Assembly (NCBI GenBank): GCA_023935145.1
Contig: CM043699.1
Coordinates: 146,868,536-146,932,535, forward strand
Source: Bretschneidera sinensis
Lineage: Eukaryota > Streptophyta > Magnoliopsida > Brassicales > Akaniaceae
Length of the DNA stretch: 64,000 nucleotides
Direction of reading: 5' to 3'
In this document: one piece after another, positions 32,434 through 45,752 of the stretch
Position numbering within the stretch: the first letter of the stretch is position 1
How the letters are laid out: the number at the start of each line of letters is the position of its first letter
Translations under genes and position numbers: made by a program
Notes under the pieces: model-generated
The model's database searches: none
Told to the model about the DNA's origin: nothing
What the model saw: the letters and a program-made list of their open reading frames with translations, nothing else

Positions 32434-35400
32434 TAGGGGTGACAATTTTGGACACGACACGTGAACCCGACACAACACGAAATAAAGCGTGTTAGTGTTG
32501 AGTATAATCGTAATCGTGTCAACATGATTATGACACGGAATAATCGTGTCATATCACGGGTTGACCCGCCAACCTGAAATGACATGATTAATGGGTCGCG
32601 GGTTGATGGGTCGTGTTGACATGATTATGACCCATGACCTGTTTACGACCCATTTAAAAAATTTATCTATTAAATTAAAAAAGAAACTTAGTATATATAT
32701 AAATAAACCCTAAATTCATTAACGATCCTTGCCTCACTTCACTCTTCGCTCTAGACTTCAGCAACACTTACACGAACCCTAACTCCTTGTCTGTCTTAAA
32801 GCTCAATCATTCACGGCCTCACCTCAGCCTTGCGCATGCACACTAGCATCCGCCTCATTTCATCTAGTAACTCCCTCAGAGCTCAGTCACTCACGACCTC
32901 ATCTCAGCGTCGCGTCGCCCTCATCGCACATTAGCAGCCGCCTCCTCTGACCTCTCATCTGGTAACTAGTAAGATTTCATTGTCTCTTCTTTGATCTTTG
33001 ATCTTTGATCTTGTTTTTCTCTCTTCTTGTCACTCAGTCAGTCTTCTTTTCTCAAAAAAATTATTTTAATGTTCCAAAATTCATTTTGGTGCTGAAGTAC
33101 TTATTAGGTTGAAATTTTTGAATTCAAGATCTTTTTATTAAGGCTAACCTTAAATGACTCTCTGACTTGACTTATAAAAAGCAGGGTTAGGACTCAGGAT
33201 TTAGTAACTTGAAAAGAAAAAAAAAGACTTAGGATTTAGTAAAACTGGGTTAGTTTAGTTGTGTCAGAAAGATTTCTCTACGGACTTTCTATTTTAGCCA
33301 TTTGAAGCCTTCTAATTACAAAAGAAAACGCTCTACCTATATAAGATGCCTCAGATATTGAGATTAATGGGTTGAATAATTCTTATTTTTATGATAATTA
33401 TGATATTGTAAGAGATGTAGATAGTGAAGTTTGTTGGAGTAATGTAAGTATGTGTGTTTGTCTGTCATGTCCATATTTGAGGTTCTATGTGCTTATGTAA
33501 ATATATGTACGCCTATTTATATGTATGATGTGAATGCATTGCTTGTGGAAATCTATGGGAAAATTTGTTTGGTTGTTGGGCAATTAAAACAAAGGAGAGG
33601 AAAAATGTTTTTATTGTTATCTTTCCCGTATCACCCCCTTTTGGCATTGGTATATGAAAACTGAAGAATATTTACCTGTTAAACCTGGCCAAACATATTT
33701 ATGTATAATAAGTAAGCCTCATTTTTTGTTTTATTTTTCCTTTTTGCAGTTGTCTTGAAACCTGAATAATGTCATTTACATTTGTTTTCTAACATTGTGG
33801 TTCTATAGTTGCTAAATTTTTGCTATAGGTTGTGTGAATCAGTACCTTATCATTTTCCTTACTTTATATGAATCAGGAACTACTTTTTTTAATAATTTGT
33901 TCCATGATTAGTGGGTTGCATTTGTGTGATGTGCTTATTCATCTGTTTTAATAAGTGTTAATAAAACTTCACTATCTGCTGTAGGTCTTTGTCAAGGCTC
34001 AAAAGTCAAGGGCTTACTTCAAGCAGTTCAAGTCAAATTTAAGAGAAGAATTATCATAAAAACAGGGCGTTGGATAGTCACTGGCCTCTGCAATCAATCA
34101 GCAAACAAGGCGTCTTCGTTTTTGTTGGAGTAATGTAAAGTCTTTTGCAATCTACTTGATGCTATATTGCTTGCTTTTGACATAATTTGTTCTTTCAGAT
34201 TTAAATTTAGCTTTGGGTGTCCTAACATTCCACTGCTTGCCATTGATGACTTGCAAACTGTTGGCTGGCAATGATTATGGTTATTTTGGAATGAAACAGT
34301 GGTGTTTACTCTTATTGGTGTGATGACAATGGTCCTTTTTTATTATGTAATTCCTGGCATGCTTCCCAAATTTATACTCTAAAAATAATAGCTTCCCAAA
34401 TTTTTTATTATTTAACAAAAATGCCCTTAATTGTTATAGTCTTCTCTATTTGGATTAATTTTTTTTTTCTTTTGATGAAAATAATCAATTATTTATTAAA
34501 ATCAAAGTTGGATAAGAGTTATTTAAGGAGATATTGTAGGTAAAATATGTGAAGTGAACATATAATGGAATAATTGATTAGAAAGTGAAAGTATGCTAAT
34601 TTCCTTTTCATTAAACAGTGGCCTTTTTTGGAATGACAGGAGAACAGAAACATAAATTTCAACTTATTCTTGTAATGTGATGTCTTTTCATTGGTCAATT
34701 TTAATTAATTACTAGTTAATTAATACACTAATAATAATGAGTATGATGATAGAAACAAGAAGAAGAAGGTTGACATAGATCAGGACGGCAACCACAATGA
34801 TTATTGATCCTCTTGGCATCTCTTGATTCCTAACTCTCTCAATATATTTATAATCACCAAAAGAAATAGTAATGTGAAATGGTGAATGGTGTATGTTCTG
34901 CTTATGTTTTAATTTTATTGTGATGTAATTTGTTATTGACTTTATGGTTTAATTATTTCTTATGTTTGACTATATGTGTTTGTTTTTAAATCTCTAATGT
35001 GTTGCTTTACATGTAGATCGATGGGGGATAAAGATGACATTATTGTTAAGGCTTCTGATAGCATGGATATGCTTGATGAAGAAGATGATGATGCAGTTGA
35101 GTTAGAGGAAGTAGTTGCTACTATGGAATCTAAGAAAAAGGTGGAAAAGCGTAAAAGAAAACTTACCTCACCAGTCTGGAAGTTTTTTGACATACTTCCT
35201 CTTGGAGATGATAAGAAAAAGAGATGTAAGTGCAAGAGGTGTGGAATAACATACATTGCTGATAGTAAGTTTGGAACAGGTAATATGAAACGTCATATGA
35301 AGACATGTGCTAGATTAGATACACGAGATATGGGTCAGTTACTTTTTATCACAAAGTAATGGTTCTATGTCTTTATCTAATGATTCATTTCATCATGAGA

Positions 35401-35668
35401 AGTTTGTGGAGTTATTAACAACAGCTATTATCATGCATGAATTACCTTTTCAATTCACTGAATGGGTGGGACTTAGAGCTGTTTTTCTCTATTTGTGTGA
35501 TGATTTGCATATTGTGAGTAGAAATACTTGTAAGGCTGATTGTCTTAAGATGTATAAGAGGGAGAAGTGTAGAATACAAACAATGTTAGAGGCAACACCG
35601 GGAAGGGTTAGTTTAACATCTTATTATTGGTCTTCTATCACCACAGATGGGCATATTTGCTTGACAGC
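32434..35668 (+). mobile_element. hAT DNA transposon, 5' half, unit 1
   Basis: Starts TAGGGGTGACAATTTTGGAC, the form of many plant hAT ends, with a candidate 8-bp target site GGGCCAGT before it. The next 220 bp are dense in sub-terminal words (GACACGA, CGTGTCA, GACCCAT), typical of hAT transposase binding regions. A CT-rich untranslated leader (about 32720-32970) with introns precedes the transposase at 35022. It is broken at 35668 by A2 and resumes at 56712 on the far side of A2. The 3' end lies beyond 64000. Confidence 0.75.
35022..35668 (+). pseudogene. hAT transposase, N-terminal part, unit 1
   Basis: After an AG acceptor (ACATGTAG) comes MGDKDDIIVKASDSMDMLDE, a very acidic arm, then the BED zinc finger SPVWKFFDIL, CKCKRCGITY, NMKRHMKTC (C-C-H-C set). 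A +1 frameshift near 35335-35350 moves the frame to SQSNGSMSLS. Then HEKFVELLTTAIIMHELPFQ, SRNTCKADCLKMYKREK and LTSYYWSSITTDGHICLTA. In active hAT transposases this last block reads LTSD.W, and the Asp is catalytic; here it is Tyr. RICESLEEPER-like family; inactive. Confidence 0.8.
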
Positions 35669-38381
35669 TTTCGTGCAAAAATCTACCTAAATTAATAAGA
35701 AAATAATTGAACAGTTTTACTTACAAGTGCACAAGGTCAATAGTAGTATAGTGTGCAAATGCGTGATCATCTCCACAGGGATTGGTGAATTTCGCTTTAG
35801 AATTAGTTTTGCAATAATAAAATGAGAGAAATAAATATTGAGTTTGAATTAATAAAGATAAAGGCGTAGGGACTTGATATCCACCACTAATCATGCTACC
35901 ACAACAAAACAATATGCCAATGCTTTACTCATGCTATGAATACCTGATGTTTGTCAACCTAAGGGCATGGTGTATACTCCTTAAACTATTGATTTCCCTA
36001 AGCAACGAGTTAGGGATGGTGTATACTCTAACTCTTTTCTTTCTTAAGGGATTCAGCATGGTGTATATTGAGTTGTTCTTTAAGAGAGCATAAGATTTGT
36101 GGAAATTAACAACCACACGAGACCTAGGGCATGGTGTATACTCCTGGTTTCCCATGTTGATTAACCCAAGAACCCGGCGTGGATTTCTTTTGTTACTATT
36201 ATTAAACCCATGACTCAGTCATCCAAATTGATTCAACTAACTAATCCATACCACATGCATATGTTGATCAGGCAAACACATATGAGGAATTTAAATAAAA
36301 ATAGGCATTAATCAAGTTAAGAATCACAACATAAATATCGCAAAGGCGCCAATATTGCATTATTAAGTAAATATAATTAGGGCTTCAATCAAGCCCTTAC
36401 TAAGAAGTTAGTTACACATAATTGTGATGCTAAACATCTTCAAAAAATAAAATAAAGGAAAAAAGAAACCTGAGAGAAGAGTCGTTAATTCGTCTCCACA
36501 GTCTCCTTCTCTAAAAACCAAAACTAAAAAGGAAGATCCAGTTTCTGTGTTTTATAGGCCTATTTATGGGGTTTAAAGACACCTGGAAACCCTAATTTCC
36601 AAAACAAAACCCTAACCCTACTTTCCAAAACAAGTTCTGCCATTTTACTGCACGTGTGCGCTCAATCTCATGCTGGTGCGCTCGAGCGTAAGGTTGCACT
36701 CTAGCCTTCTTCTTGTGCGCACGAGTGCTGGTGTGCTCGATCGCACTCTTCTGTGCTCGATCGCACTATGCATCTGCCAGTTCTTGCAAGTGTTGGGTTT
36801 CCAATCCTGATAATGCTCCATTTTCTTCAATATCATAGGAAAACACAGAAAAAGAATAAAATAGCACGAAATAACATGACTAGGAACTTAACAAATGTAA
36901 ATTAAGGAGCTTAAATACGAATATTTAAGCACTTATCACACCCCTAAACTTACATATTGCTAGTCCCTTAGCAATACAAAACTAAAAACTAACTAAAAAA
37001 CAATAGCAAAGATAAATCTATCATTCATGGTATCCAAAAATTTAGGTCACACACAAAACCATGATATTTATTCATGAGCAAGCTTAAAATACAAACCCAT
37101 ATTCGCAATGAATAGAAGTTTTAAAATCTAACCACTTATATGAGGCTGGCTAAGGCATCACAAGTCTGACTTAGTGTGTGGTGAACTAGCACATAAAAGA
37201 TAAAGCTTCCAAATAACTCAAATGTGTAGTGTTTCGGTGTCTCCAGATTCACTGAATTTCCTATCAGAATGAATAATAGTGGTATAGTTTTATTTCTTTC
37301 TTTTCTTTTATTATGAGATTTTTGCCATGTTTAGTTCCCTAAAGCTTTCTAATTGACCCATATAGCAAGTGTTTAGCCAGTGACTCTCAAACCAGATGGT
37401 TTTAGGGCATTAGGTGTAAAGACACCCCTAAAGACTTACTAACTCGAGTAAAAAAGGCTACGAAACTAACTGGTCTTAATGCTGCCAAGCAAAATTCTCA
37501 CCTTTTGACATGAACACTCACTGTTTACTGAGGCAAGAGGTCAAGAGTGGAAAGTTTATTTAATGATCATTATAAGCAAAATTCCCACCTTTTGACGTGA
37601 ACACTCACTGCTTACTGAGGCAAGAGGTCTAGTTACTCAGTGGAAAGTTTATTTAATGATCATTAGGAGTATTTTATTTTCTTTTTGTATGCAAATTTTT
37701 TTTCTATTTTTTTTATGCCAAAGTGTTCATCTAACAAGTCTTCCAGTTACAGTTAAGCCATGGAAACATACATATTAAAATTACATGTCATACCCCACAT
37801 AATTATGTGCTAATGTGCTCATATTATATTAGATCAAACTTGTGAATTATTAAATGCCTTAAAGTAAGTAATTAAACTTTTAAAACTTTATTATTAAATA
37901 ATGTGTTCTAGATTTTAAGCTTACTGATGAAATCTTATCATAATATTCATTTAGATCAACCAAAATTTTCAGAACAATATGAATATGCATTTATCTTTTC
38001 AATAATAATAATAATAATAAATTGGGATAGAGTGTGTGTGAATGTGTCTCCCAAAACCCCCAAACTTAAACTGCATATTGTCCCCAATGTGTGAATAACA
38101 TGAAAAGATCTAACCTGGGATATGGAGAACTAGCTGGCTGGCATGGCTCATAGCACACCCCCAAACTTGAATTGATGCATACATTGTCCCTGAAAAAGGA
38201 AAAAAAAAAGTATACTAGAAAACAAAAGATACTAAAACTAAACAGTAATAAGAAAAACAGAAGGTTAACATAAAAATAAACACTAACAAGAAATGTGAAA
38301 AATAATAATAACAAAAGGATATGCTGTGGGGTGCCTCCCATGAGCGTTAAGTTTACATCTTCAGCCAGACGCTCTTATTCC
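35669..38381 (-). mobile_element. Partial copy of A2 (3' LTR and 3' module), unit 1
   Basis: 3' LTR 35669-36938 and internal 36939-38381, cut off at the duplication junction. The target duplication half ACAGC precedes it (35664-35668). Hairpin 36909-36930, palindrome cluster 36650-36775. Confidence 0.85.
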
Positions 38382-39050
38382 TTTACTTTTTTAATTCCAC
38401 ATATTCCGTTAGGTTACAAGAGAAGGAGCTTTTAAGGGAGGCAAGGCAGGAGACGTGTCTACATCCTTTCCTATTTGTGATAATGGCTTTTCTGGTAGTT
38501 TGGTACAAATTTGGAAACACGTTGGTTTATTCACTTTATTGCTTTTCATTTAGTTAAGAAATTATAGAGAGAGTTATGAATTATATGTAGGGCATTTTTA
38601 ATGGTCCTTGTCTCTTTTAAATCAGGCACTAGGATTATAGTTGCACCACAAACAAAATGGTTTAGCAGTATAAACATTTTATAGTTTAACAGAAACCATT
38701 ACATACATAGATTTTTCTTTATTAAAAAATATATAATTTAACATTTATTTATTAAAAATAAAAATCATTTCATAAATCCTTCCAAATAACAGCGGGTGGA
38801 AGAGTCCATATTTATTGAGAGGGCATCAAAGTTTGAAACATTGTACCTTTATAAAAAAAGAAATGTTATATATAGAGAATTTTTGTAATATATTGATAAA
38901 TTTTGTATTTTAGAATATAAGAAAACAGAAACAAAAATTTCTCAAAACAAAAATTTCTCAAAAAGTACATTGTAGTTATTCCTTGAAAAAATCACACGTT
39001 TTATTATAGTAGAATTGTAAAGAATGGACCATTCGATATAATATTTATAA

Positions 39051-39552
39051 TGTTGAGATTTTACTTCTAAAATCTACTTATTCAAATTTTAGGTAATAAA
39101 CAAACAAGTATCAAACGCACAATAATTTAACGTGGTTCGACAACCTCTTTGTTTACGTCACCAATAAACTCACAACTTTATTAATCCTTAACAACAACTT
39201 TAGTAAAAATAAAATTATTACCCTGACAACCTCACAGTCCAAAATCCCAAATATATCCAAAGCTCTCAACATAACTTTAGTTATAAATCTCTTTTATTTA
39301 CAATGTATATTGGAATTATGAGTATACCTCAAACCTTTTTTAAAACTCATTTATATAGATGATATTTTCTTAATACTATTAGGAAAAGAACAACAACATC
39401 ATAGTAGACCACTACTACTACATTGTACAATGAACAATCTAAAAGGAAATTAGTACTACTCCTCCTAGAACAACCAACTATAAAACAGAAAACTACTTTT
39501 CTCAAACTAATTAGAATTCTTCTTTATGAGGATTTGAGCCAAAATCCTAACA
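39051..39552. mobile_element. Solo LTR, unit 2 copy
   Basis: Duplicate of 31669-32170 carried along by the tandem duplication; its target duplication is at 39046-39050 and 39553-39557. Confidence 0.6.
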
Positions 39553-39815
39553 CATAATTTCTTATTACAGTAGTCTTCGATAGTCCAGCCCCGCGTATCA
39601 TTGTGTGTGAAACTGAAAAAAGAGGTTTTCAAAATACCAAAATAGTATGAATTTGTATAATAAATTCTATAACATTTTTCTGAAAGAACTAGACCAACTT
39701 ATCTCTATGTGGTGCTCATATGGTGAAGTGTACCATTTTTTCTCTCTTTTCTTAATTTGAACTAAATTTTATAAACATGCATATGCAAGTTTCAAACTCT
39801 ACATATGGGGCCAGT

Positions 39816-42800
39816 TAGGGGTGACAATTTTGGACACGACACGTGAACCCGACACAACACGAAATAAAGCGTGTTAGTGTTGAGTATAATCGTAATCGTG
39901 TCAACATGATTATGACACGGAATAATCGTGTCATATCACGGGTTGACCCGCCAACCTGAAATGACATGATTAATGGGTCGCGGGTTGATGGGTCGTGTTG
40001 ACATGATTATGACCCATGACCTGTTTACGACCCATTTAAAAAATTTATCTATTAAATTAAAAAAGAAACTTAGTATATATATAAATAAACCCTAAATTCA
40101 TTAACGATCCTTGCCTCACTTCACTCTTCGCTCTAGACTTCAGCAACACTTACACGAACCCTAACTCCTTGTCTGTCTTAAAGCTCAATCATTCACGGCC
40201 TCACCTCAGCCTTGCGCATGCACACTAGCATCCGCCTCATTTCATCTAGTAACTCCCTCAGAGCTCAGTCACTCACGACCTCATCTCAGCGTCGCGTCGC
40301 CCTCATCGCACATTAGCAGCCGCCTCCTCTGACCTCTCATCTGGTAACTAGTAAGATTTCATTGTCTCTTCTTTGATCTTTGATCTTTGATCTTGTTTTT
40401 CTCTCTTCTTGTCACTCAGTCAGTCTTCTTTTCTCAAAAAAATTATTTTAATGTTCCAAAATTCATTTTGGTGCTGAAGTACTTATTAGGTTGAAATTTT
40501 TGAATTCAAGATCTTTTTATTAAGGCTAACCTTAAATGACTCTCTGACTTGACTTATAAAAAGCAGGGTTAGGACTCAGGATTTAGTAACTTGAAAAGAA
40601 AAAAAAAGACTTAGGATTTAGTAAAACTGGGTTAGTTTAGTTGTGTCAGAAAGATTTCTCTGCGGACTTTCTATTTTAGCCATTTGAAGCCTTCTAATTA
40701 CAAAAGAAAACGCTCTACCTATATAAGATGCCTCAGATATTGAGATTAATGGGTTGAATAATTCTTATTTTTATGATAATTATGATATTGTAAGAGATGT
40801 AGATAGTGAAGTTTGTTGGAGTAATGTAAGTATGTGTGTTTGTCTGTCATGTCCATATTTGAGGTTCTATGTGCTTATGTAAATATATGTACGCCTATTT
40901 ATATGTATGATGTGAATGCATTGCTTGTGGAAATCTATGGGAAAATTTGTTTGGTTGTTGGGCAATTAAAACAAAGGAGAGGAAAAATGTTTTTATTGTT
41001 ATCTTTCCCGTATCACCCCCTTTTGGCATTGGTATATGAAAACTGAAGAATATTTACCTGTTAAACCTGGCCAAACATATTTATGTATAATAAGTAAGCC
41101 TCATTTTTTGTTTTATTTTTCCTTTTTGCAGTTGTCTTGAAACCTGAATAATGTCATTTACATTTGTTTTCTAACATTGTGGTTCTATAGTTGCTAAATT
41201 TTTGCTATAGGTTGTGTGAATCAGTACCTTATCATTTTCCTTACTTTATATGAATCAGGAACTACTTTTTTTAATAATTTGTTCCATGATTAGTGGGTTG
41301 CATTTGTGTGATGTGCTTATTCATCTGTTTTAATAAGTGTTAATAAAACTTCACTATCTGCTGTAGGTCTTTGTCAAGGCTCAAAAGTCAAGGGCTTACT
41401 TCAAGCAGTTCAAGTCAAATTTAAGAGAAGAATTATCATAAAAACAGGGCGTTGGATAGTCACTGGCCTCTGCAATCAATCAGCAAACAAGGCGTCTTCG
41501 TTTTTGTTGGAGTAATGTAAAGTCTTTTGCAATCTACTTGATGCTATATTGCTTGCTTTTGACATAATTTGTTCTTTCAGATTTAAATTTAGCTTTGGGT
41601 GTCCTAACATTCCACTGCTTGCCATTGATGACTTGCAAACTGTTGGCTGGCAATGATTATGGTTATTTTGGAATGAAACAGTGGTGTTTACTCTTATTGG
41701 TGTGATGACAATGGTCCTTTTTTATTATGTAATTCCTGGCATGCTTCCCAAATTTATACTCTAAAAATAATAGCTTCCCAAATTTTTTATTATTTAACAA
41801 AAATGCCCTTAATTGTTATAGTCTTCTCTATTTGGATTAATTTTTTTTTTCTTTTGATGAAAATAATCAATTATTTATTAAAATCAAAGTTGGATAAGAG
41901 TTATTTAAGGAGATATTGTAGGTAAAATATGTGAAGTGAACATATAATGGAATAATTGATTAGAAAGTGAAAGTATGCTAATTTCCTTTTCATTAAACAG
42001 TGGCCTTTTTTGGAATGACAGGAGAACAGAAACATAAATTTCAACTTATTCTTGTAATGTGATGTCTTTTCATTGGTCAATTTTAATTAATTACTAGTTA
42101 ATTAATACACTAATAATAATGAGTATGATGATAGAAACAAGAAGAAGAAGGTTGACATAGATCAGGACGGCAACCACAATGATTATTGATCCTCTTGGCA
42201 TCTCTTGATTCCTAACTCTCTCAATATATTTATAATCACCAAAAGAAATAGTAATGTGAAATGGTGAATGGTGTATGTTCTGCTTATGTTTTAATTTTAT
42301 TGTGATGTAATTTGTTATTGACTTTATGGTTTAATTATTTCTTATGTTTGACTATATGTGTTTGTTTTTAAATCTCTAATGTGTTGCTTTACATGTAGAT
42401 CGATGGGGGATAAAGATGACATTATTGTTAAGGCTTCTGATAGCATGGATATGCTTGATGAAGAAGATGATGATGCAGTTGAGTTAGAGGAAGTAGTTGC
42501 TACTATGGAATCTAAGAAAAAGGTGGAAAAGCGTAAAAGAAAACTTACCTCACCAGTCTGGAAGTTTTTTGACATACTTCCTCTTGGAGATGATAAGAAA
42601 AAGAGATGTAAGTGCAAGAGGTGTGGAATAACATACATTGCTGATAGTAAGTTTGGAACAGGTAATATGAAACGTCATATGAAGACATGTGCTAGATTAG
42701 ATACACGAGATATGGGTCAGTTACTTTTTATCACAAAGTAATGGTTCTATGTCTTTATCTAATGATTCATTTCATCATGAGAAGTTTGTGGAGTTATTAA

Positions 42801-43050
42801 CAACAGCTATTATCATGCATGAATTACCTTTTCAATTCACTGAATGGGTGGGACTTAGAGCTGTTTTTCTCTATTTGTGTGATGATTTGCATATTGTGAG
42901 TAGAAATACTTGTAAGGCTGATTGTCTTAAGATGTATAAGAGGGAGAAGTGTAGAATACAAACAATGTTAGAGGCAACACCGGGAAGGGTTAGTTTAACA
43001 TCTTATTATTGGTCTTCTATCACCACAGATGGGCATATTTGCTTGACAGC
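39816..43050 (+). mobile_element. hAT DNA transposon, 5' half, unit 2
   Basis: Second copy of 32434-35668, directly continuous with the full A2 element. This copy is the one that is in line with the 3' half at 56712. Confidence 0.75.
42404..43050 (+). pseudogene. hAT transposase, N-terminal part, unit 2
   Basis: Same BED finger, same frameshift and same Asp-to-Tyr change as in unit 1, so all these defects predate the duplication. The last bases ACAGC (43046-43050) are the A2 target duplication. Confidence 0.8.
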
Positions 43051-44320
43051 TTTCGTGCAAAAATCTACCTAAATTAATAAGAAAATAATTGAACAGTTTT
43101 ACTTACAAGTGCACAAGGTCAATAGTAGTATAGTGTGCAAATGCGTGATCATCTCCACAGGGATTGGTGAATTTCGCTTTAGAATTAGTTTTGCAATAAT
43201 AAAATGAGAGAAATAAATATTGAGTTTGAATTAATAAAGATAAAGGCGTAGGGACTTGATATCCACCACTAATCATGCTACCACAACAAAACAATATGCC
43301 AATGCTTTACTCATGCTATGAATACCTGATGTTTGTCAACCTAAGGGCATGGTGTATACTCCTTAAACTATTGATTTCCCTAAGCAACGAGTTAGGGATG
43401 GTGTATACTCTAACTCTTTTCTTTCTTAAGGGATTCAGCATGGTGTATATTGAGTTGTTCTTTAAGAGAGCATAAGATTTGTGGAAATTAACAACCACAC
43501 GAGACCTAGGGCATGGTGTATACTCCTGGTTTCCCATGTTGATTAACCCAAGAACCCGGCGTGGATTTCTTTTGTTACTATTGTTAAACCCATGACTCAG
43601 TCATCCAAATTGATTCAACTAACTAATCCATACCACATGCATATGTTGATCAGGCAAACACATATGAGGAATTTAAATAAAAATAGGCATTAATCAAGTT
43701 AAGAATCACAACATAAATATCGCAAAGGCGCCAATATTGCATTATTAAGTAAATATAATTAGGGCTTCAATCAAGCCCTTACTAAGAAGTTAGTTACACA
43801 TAATTGTGATGCTAAACATCTTCAAAAAATAAAATAAAGGAAAAAAGAAACCTGAGAGAAGAGTCGTTAATTCGTCTCCACAGTCTCCTTCTCTAAAAAC
43901 CAAAACTAAAAAGGAAGATCCAGTTTCTGTGTTTTATAGGCCTATTTATGGGGTTTAAAGACACCTGGAAACCCTAATTTCCAAAACAAAACCCTAACCC
44001 TACTTTCCAAAACAAGTTCTGCCATTTTACTGCACGTGTGCGCTCAATCTCATGCTGGTGCGCTCGAGCGTAAGGTTGCACTCTAGCCTTCTTCTTGTGC
44101 GCACGAGTGCTGGTGTGCTCGATCGCACTCTTCTGTGCTCGATCGCACTATGCATCTGCCAGTTCTTGCAAGTGTTTGGTTTCCAATCCTGATAATGCTC
44201 CATTTTCTTCAATATCATAGGAAAACACAGAAAAAGAATAAAATAGCACGAAATAACATGACTAGGAACTTAACAAATGTAAATTAAGGAGCTTAAATAC
44301 GAATATTTAAGCACTTATCA
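43051..44320 (-). repeat. 3' LTR of A2
   Basis: 1,270 bp. Palindrome cluster 44032-44157, hairpin 44291-44312 (one G-T pair). The outermost bases read TTTCGTGC where the inner LTR has TGTCGTGC. Confidence 0.85.
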
Positions 44321-45752
44321 CACCCCTAAACTTACATATTGCTAGTCCCTTAGCAATACAAAACTAAAAACTAACTAAAAAACAATAGCAAAGATAAATC
44401 TATCATTCATGGTATCCAAAAATTTAGGTCACACACAAAACCATGATATTTATTCATGAGCAAGCTTAAAATACAAACCCATATTCGCAATGAATAGAAG
44501 TTTTAAAATCTAACCACTTATATGAGGCTGGCTAAGGCATCACAAGTCTGACTTAGTGTGTGGTGAACTAGCACATAAAAGATAAAGCTTCCAAATAACT
44601 CAAATGTGTAGTGTTTCGGTGTCTCCAGATTCACTGAATTTCCTATCAGAATGAATAATAGTGGTATAGTTTTATTTCTTTCTTTTCTTTTATTATGAGA
44701 TTTTTGCCATGTTTAGTTCCCTAAAGCTTTCTAATTGACCCATATAGCAAGTGTTTAGCCAGTGACTCTCAAACCAGATGGTTTTAGGGCATTAGGTGTA
44801 AAGACACCCCTAAAGACTTACTAACTCGAGTAAAAAAGGCTACGAAACTAACTGGTCTTAATGCTGCCAAGCAAAATTCTCACCTTTTGACATGAACACT
44901 CACTGCTTACTGAGGCAAGAGGTCCAGAGTGGAAAGTTTATTTAATGATCATTATAAGCAAAATTCCCACCTTTTGACGTGGACACTCACTGCTTACTGA
45001 GGCAAGAGGTCTAGTTACTCAATGGAAAGTTTATTTAATGATCATTAGGAGTATTTTATTTTCTTTTTTTATGCAAATTTTTTTTCTATTTTTTTTATGC
45101 CAAAGTGTTCATCTAACAAGTCTTCCAGTTACAGTTAAGCCATGGAAACATACATATTAAAATTACATGTCATACCCCACATAATTATGTGCTAATGTGC
45201 TCATATTAGATTAGATCAAACTTGTGAATTATTAAATGCCTTAAAGTAAGTAATTAAACTTTTAAAACTTTATTATTAAATAATGTGTTCTAGATTTTAA
45301 GCTTACTGATGAAATCTTATCACAATATTCATTTAGATCAACCAAAATTTTCAGAACAATATGAATATGCATTTATCTTTTCAATAATAATAATAATAAT
45401 AAATTGGGATAGAGTGTGTGTGAATGTGTCTCCCAAAACCCCCAAACTTAAACTGCATATTGTCCCCAATGTGTGAATAACATGAAAAGATCTAACCTGG
45501 GATATGGAGAACTAGCTGGCTGGCATGGCTCATAGCACACCCCCAAACTTGAATTGATGCATACATTGTCCCTGAAAAAGGAAAAAAAAAAGTATACTAG
45601 AAAACAAAAGATACTAAAACTAAACAGTAATAAGAAAAACAGAAGGTTAACATAAAAATAAACACTAACAAGAAATGTGAAAAATAATAATAACAAAAGG
45701 ATATGCTGTGGGGTGCCTCCCATGAGCGTTAAGTTTACATCTTCAGCCAGAC
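44321..45752 (-). other. A2 3' non-coding module and pol-end motif
   Basis: Homologous to 4590-6005 and 12020-13389. The tandem duplication is partly lost: the first unit lacks the GTTACTCA stretch. The pol-end motif is 45705-45752. A (AAT)n tract lies at about 45383-45402. Confidence 0.65.

Larger units (their letters stand above)
31000..38381. repeat. Tandem segmental duplication, unit 1 (7,382 bp)
   Basis: Every position n matches n+7382 in unit 2 without any indel that I saw. It holds flanking DNA, a solo LTR (31669-32170), the 5' half of a hAT element (32434-35668) and the left 2.7 kb of A-family element A2 (35669-38381). It ends inside A2, 11 bp past the pol-end motif, and the next base starts unit 2. 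No clear microhomology is seen at the junction. Confidence 0.9.

Noticed and set aside
33452..33664. 70-residue frame in the hAT leader (also at 40834-41046)
   Set aside because: No recognisable domain, lies in the intron-containing untranslated leader, AT-rich composition. Its duplication only reflects the segmental duplication.
34960..35256. 98-residue minus-strand frame opposite the hAT transposase start
   Set aside because: It is the complement of the acidic arm (Ser-rich because of GAT/GAA codons); no start context or homology, so a shadow.
36595..36640. Telomere-like AAACCCTAA and CCCTAACCCTA words in the A2 LTR
   Set aside because: Only two or three imperfect units within an LTR, repeated wherever that LTR occurs; too short for an interstitial telomere tract.
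38066..38341. Hydrophobic 91-residue minus-strand frame (also at 45448-45723)
   Set aside because: Comes from T-rich DNA in the 3' non-coding module; not conserved as a frame in A1 or B1.
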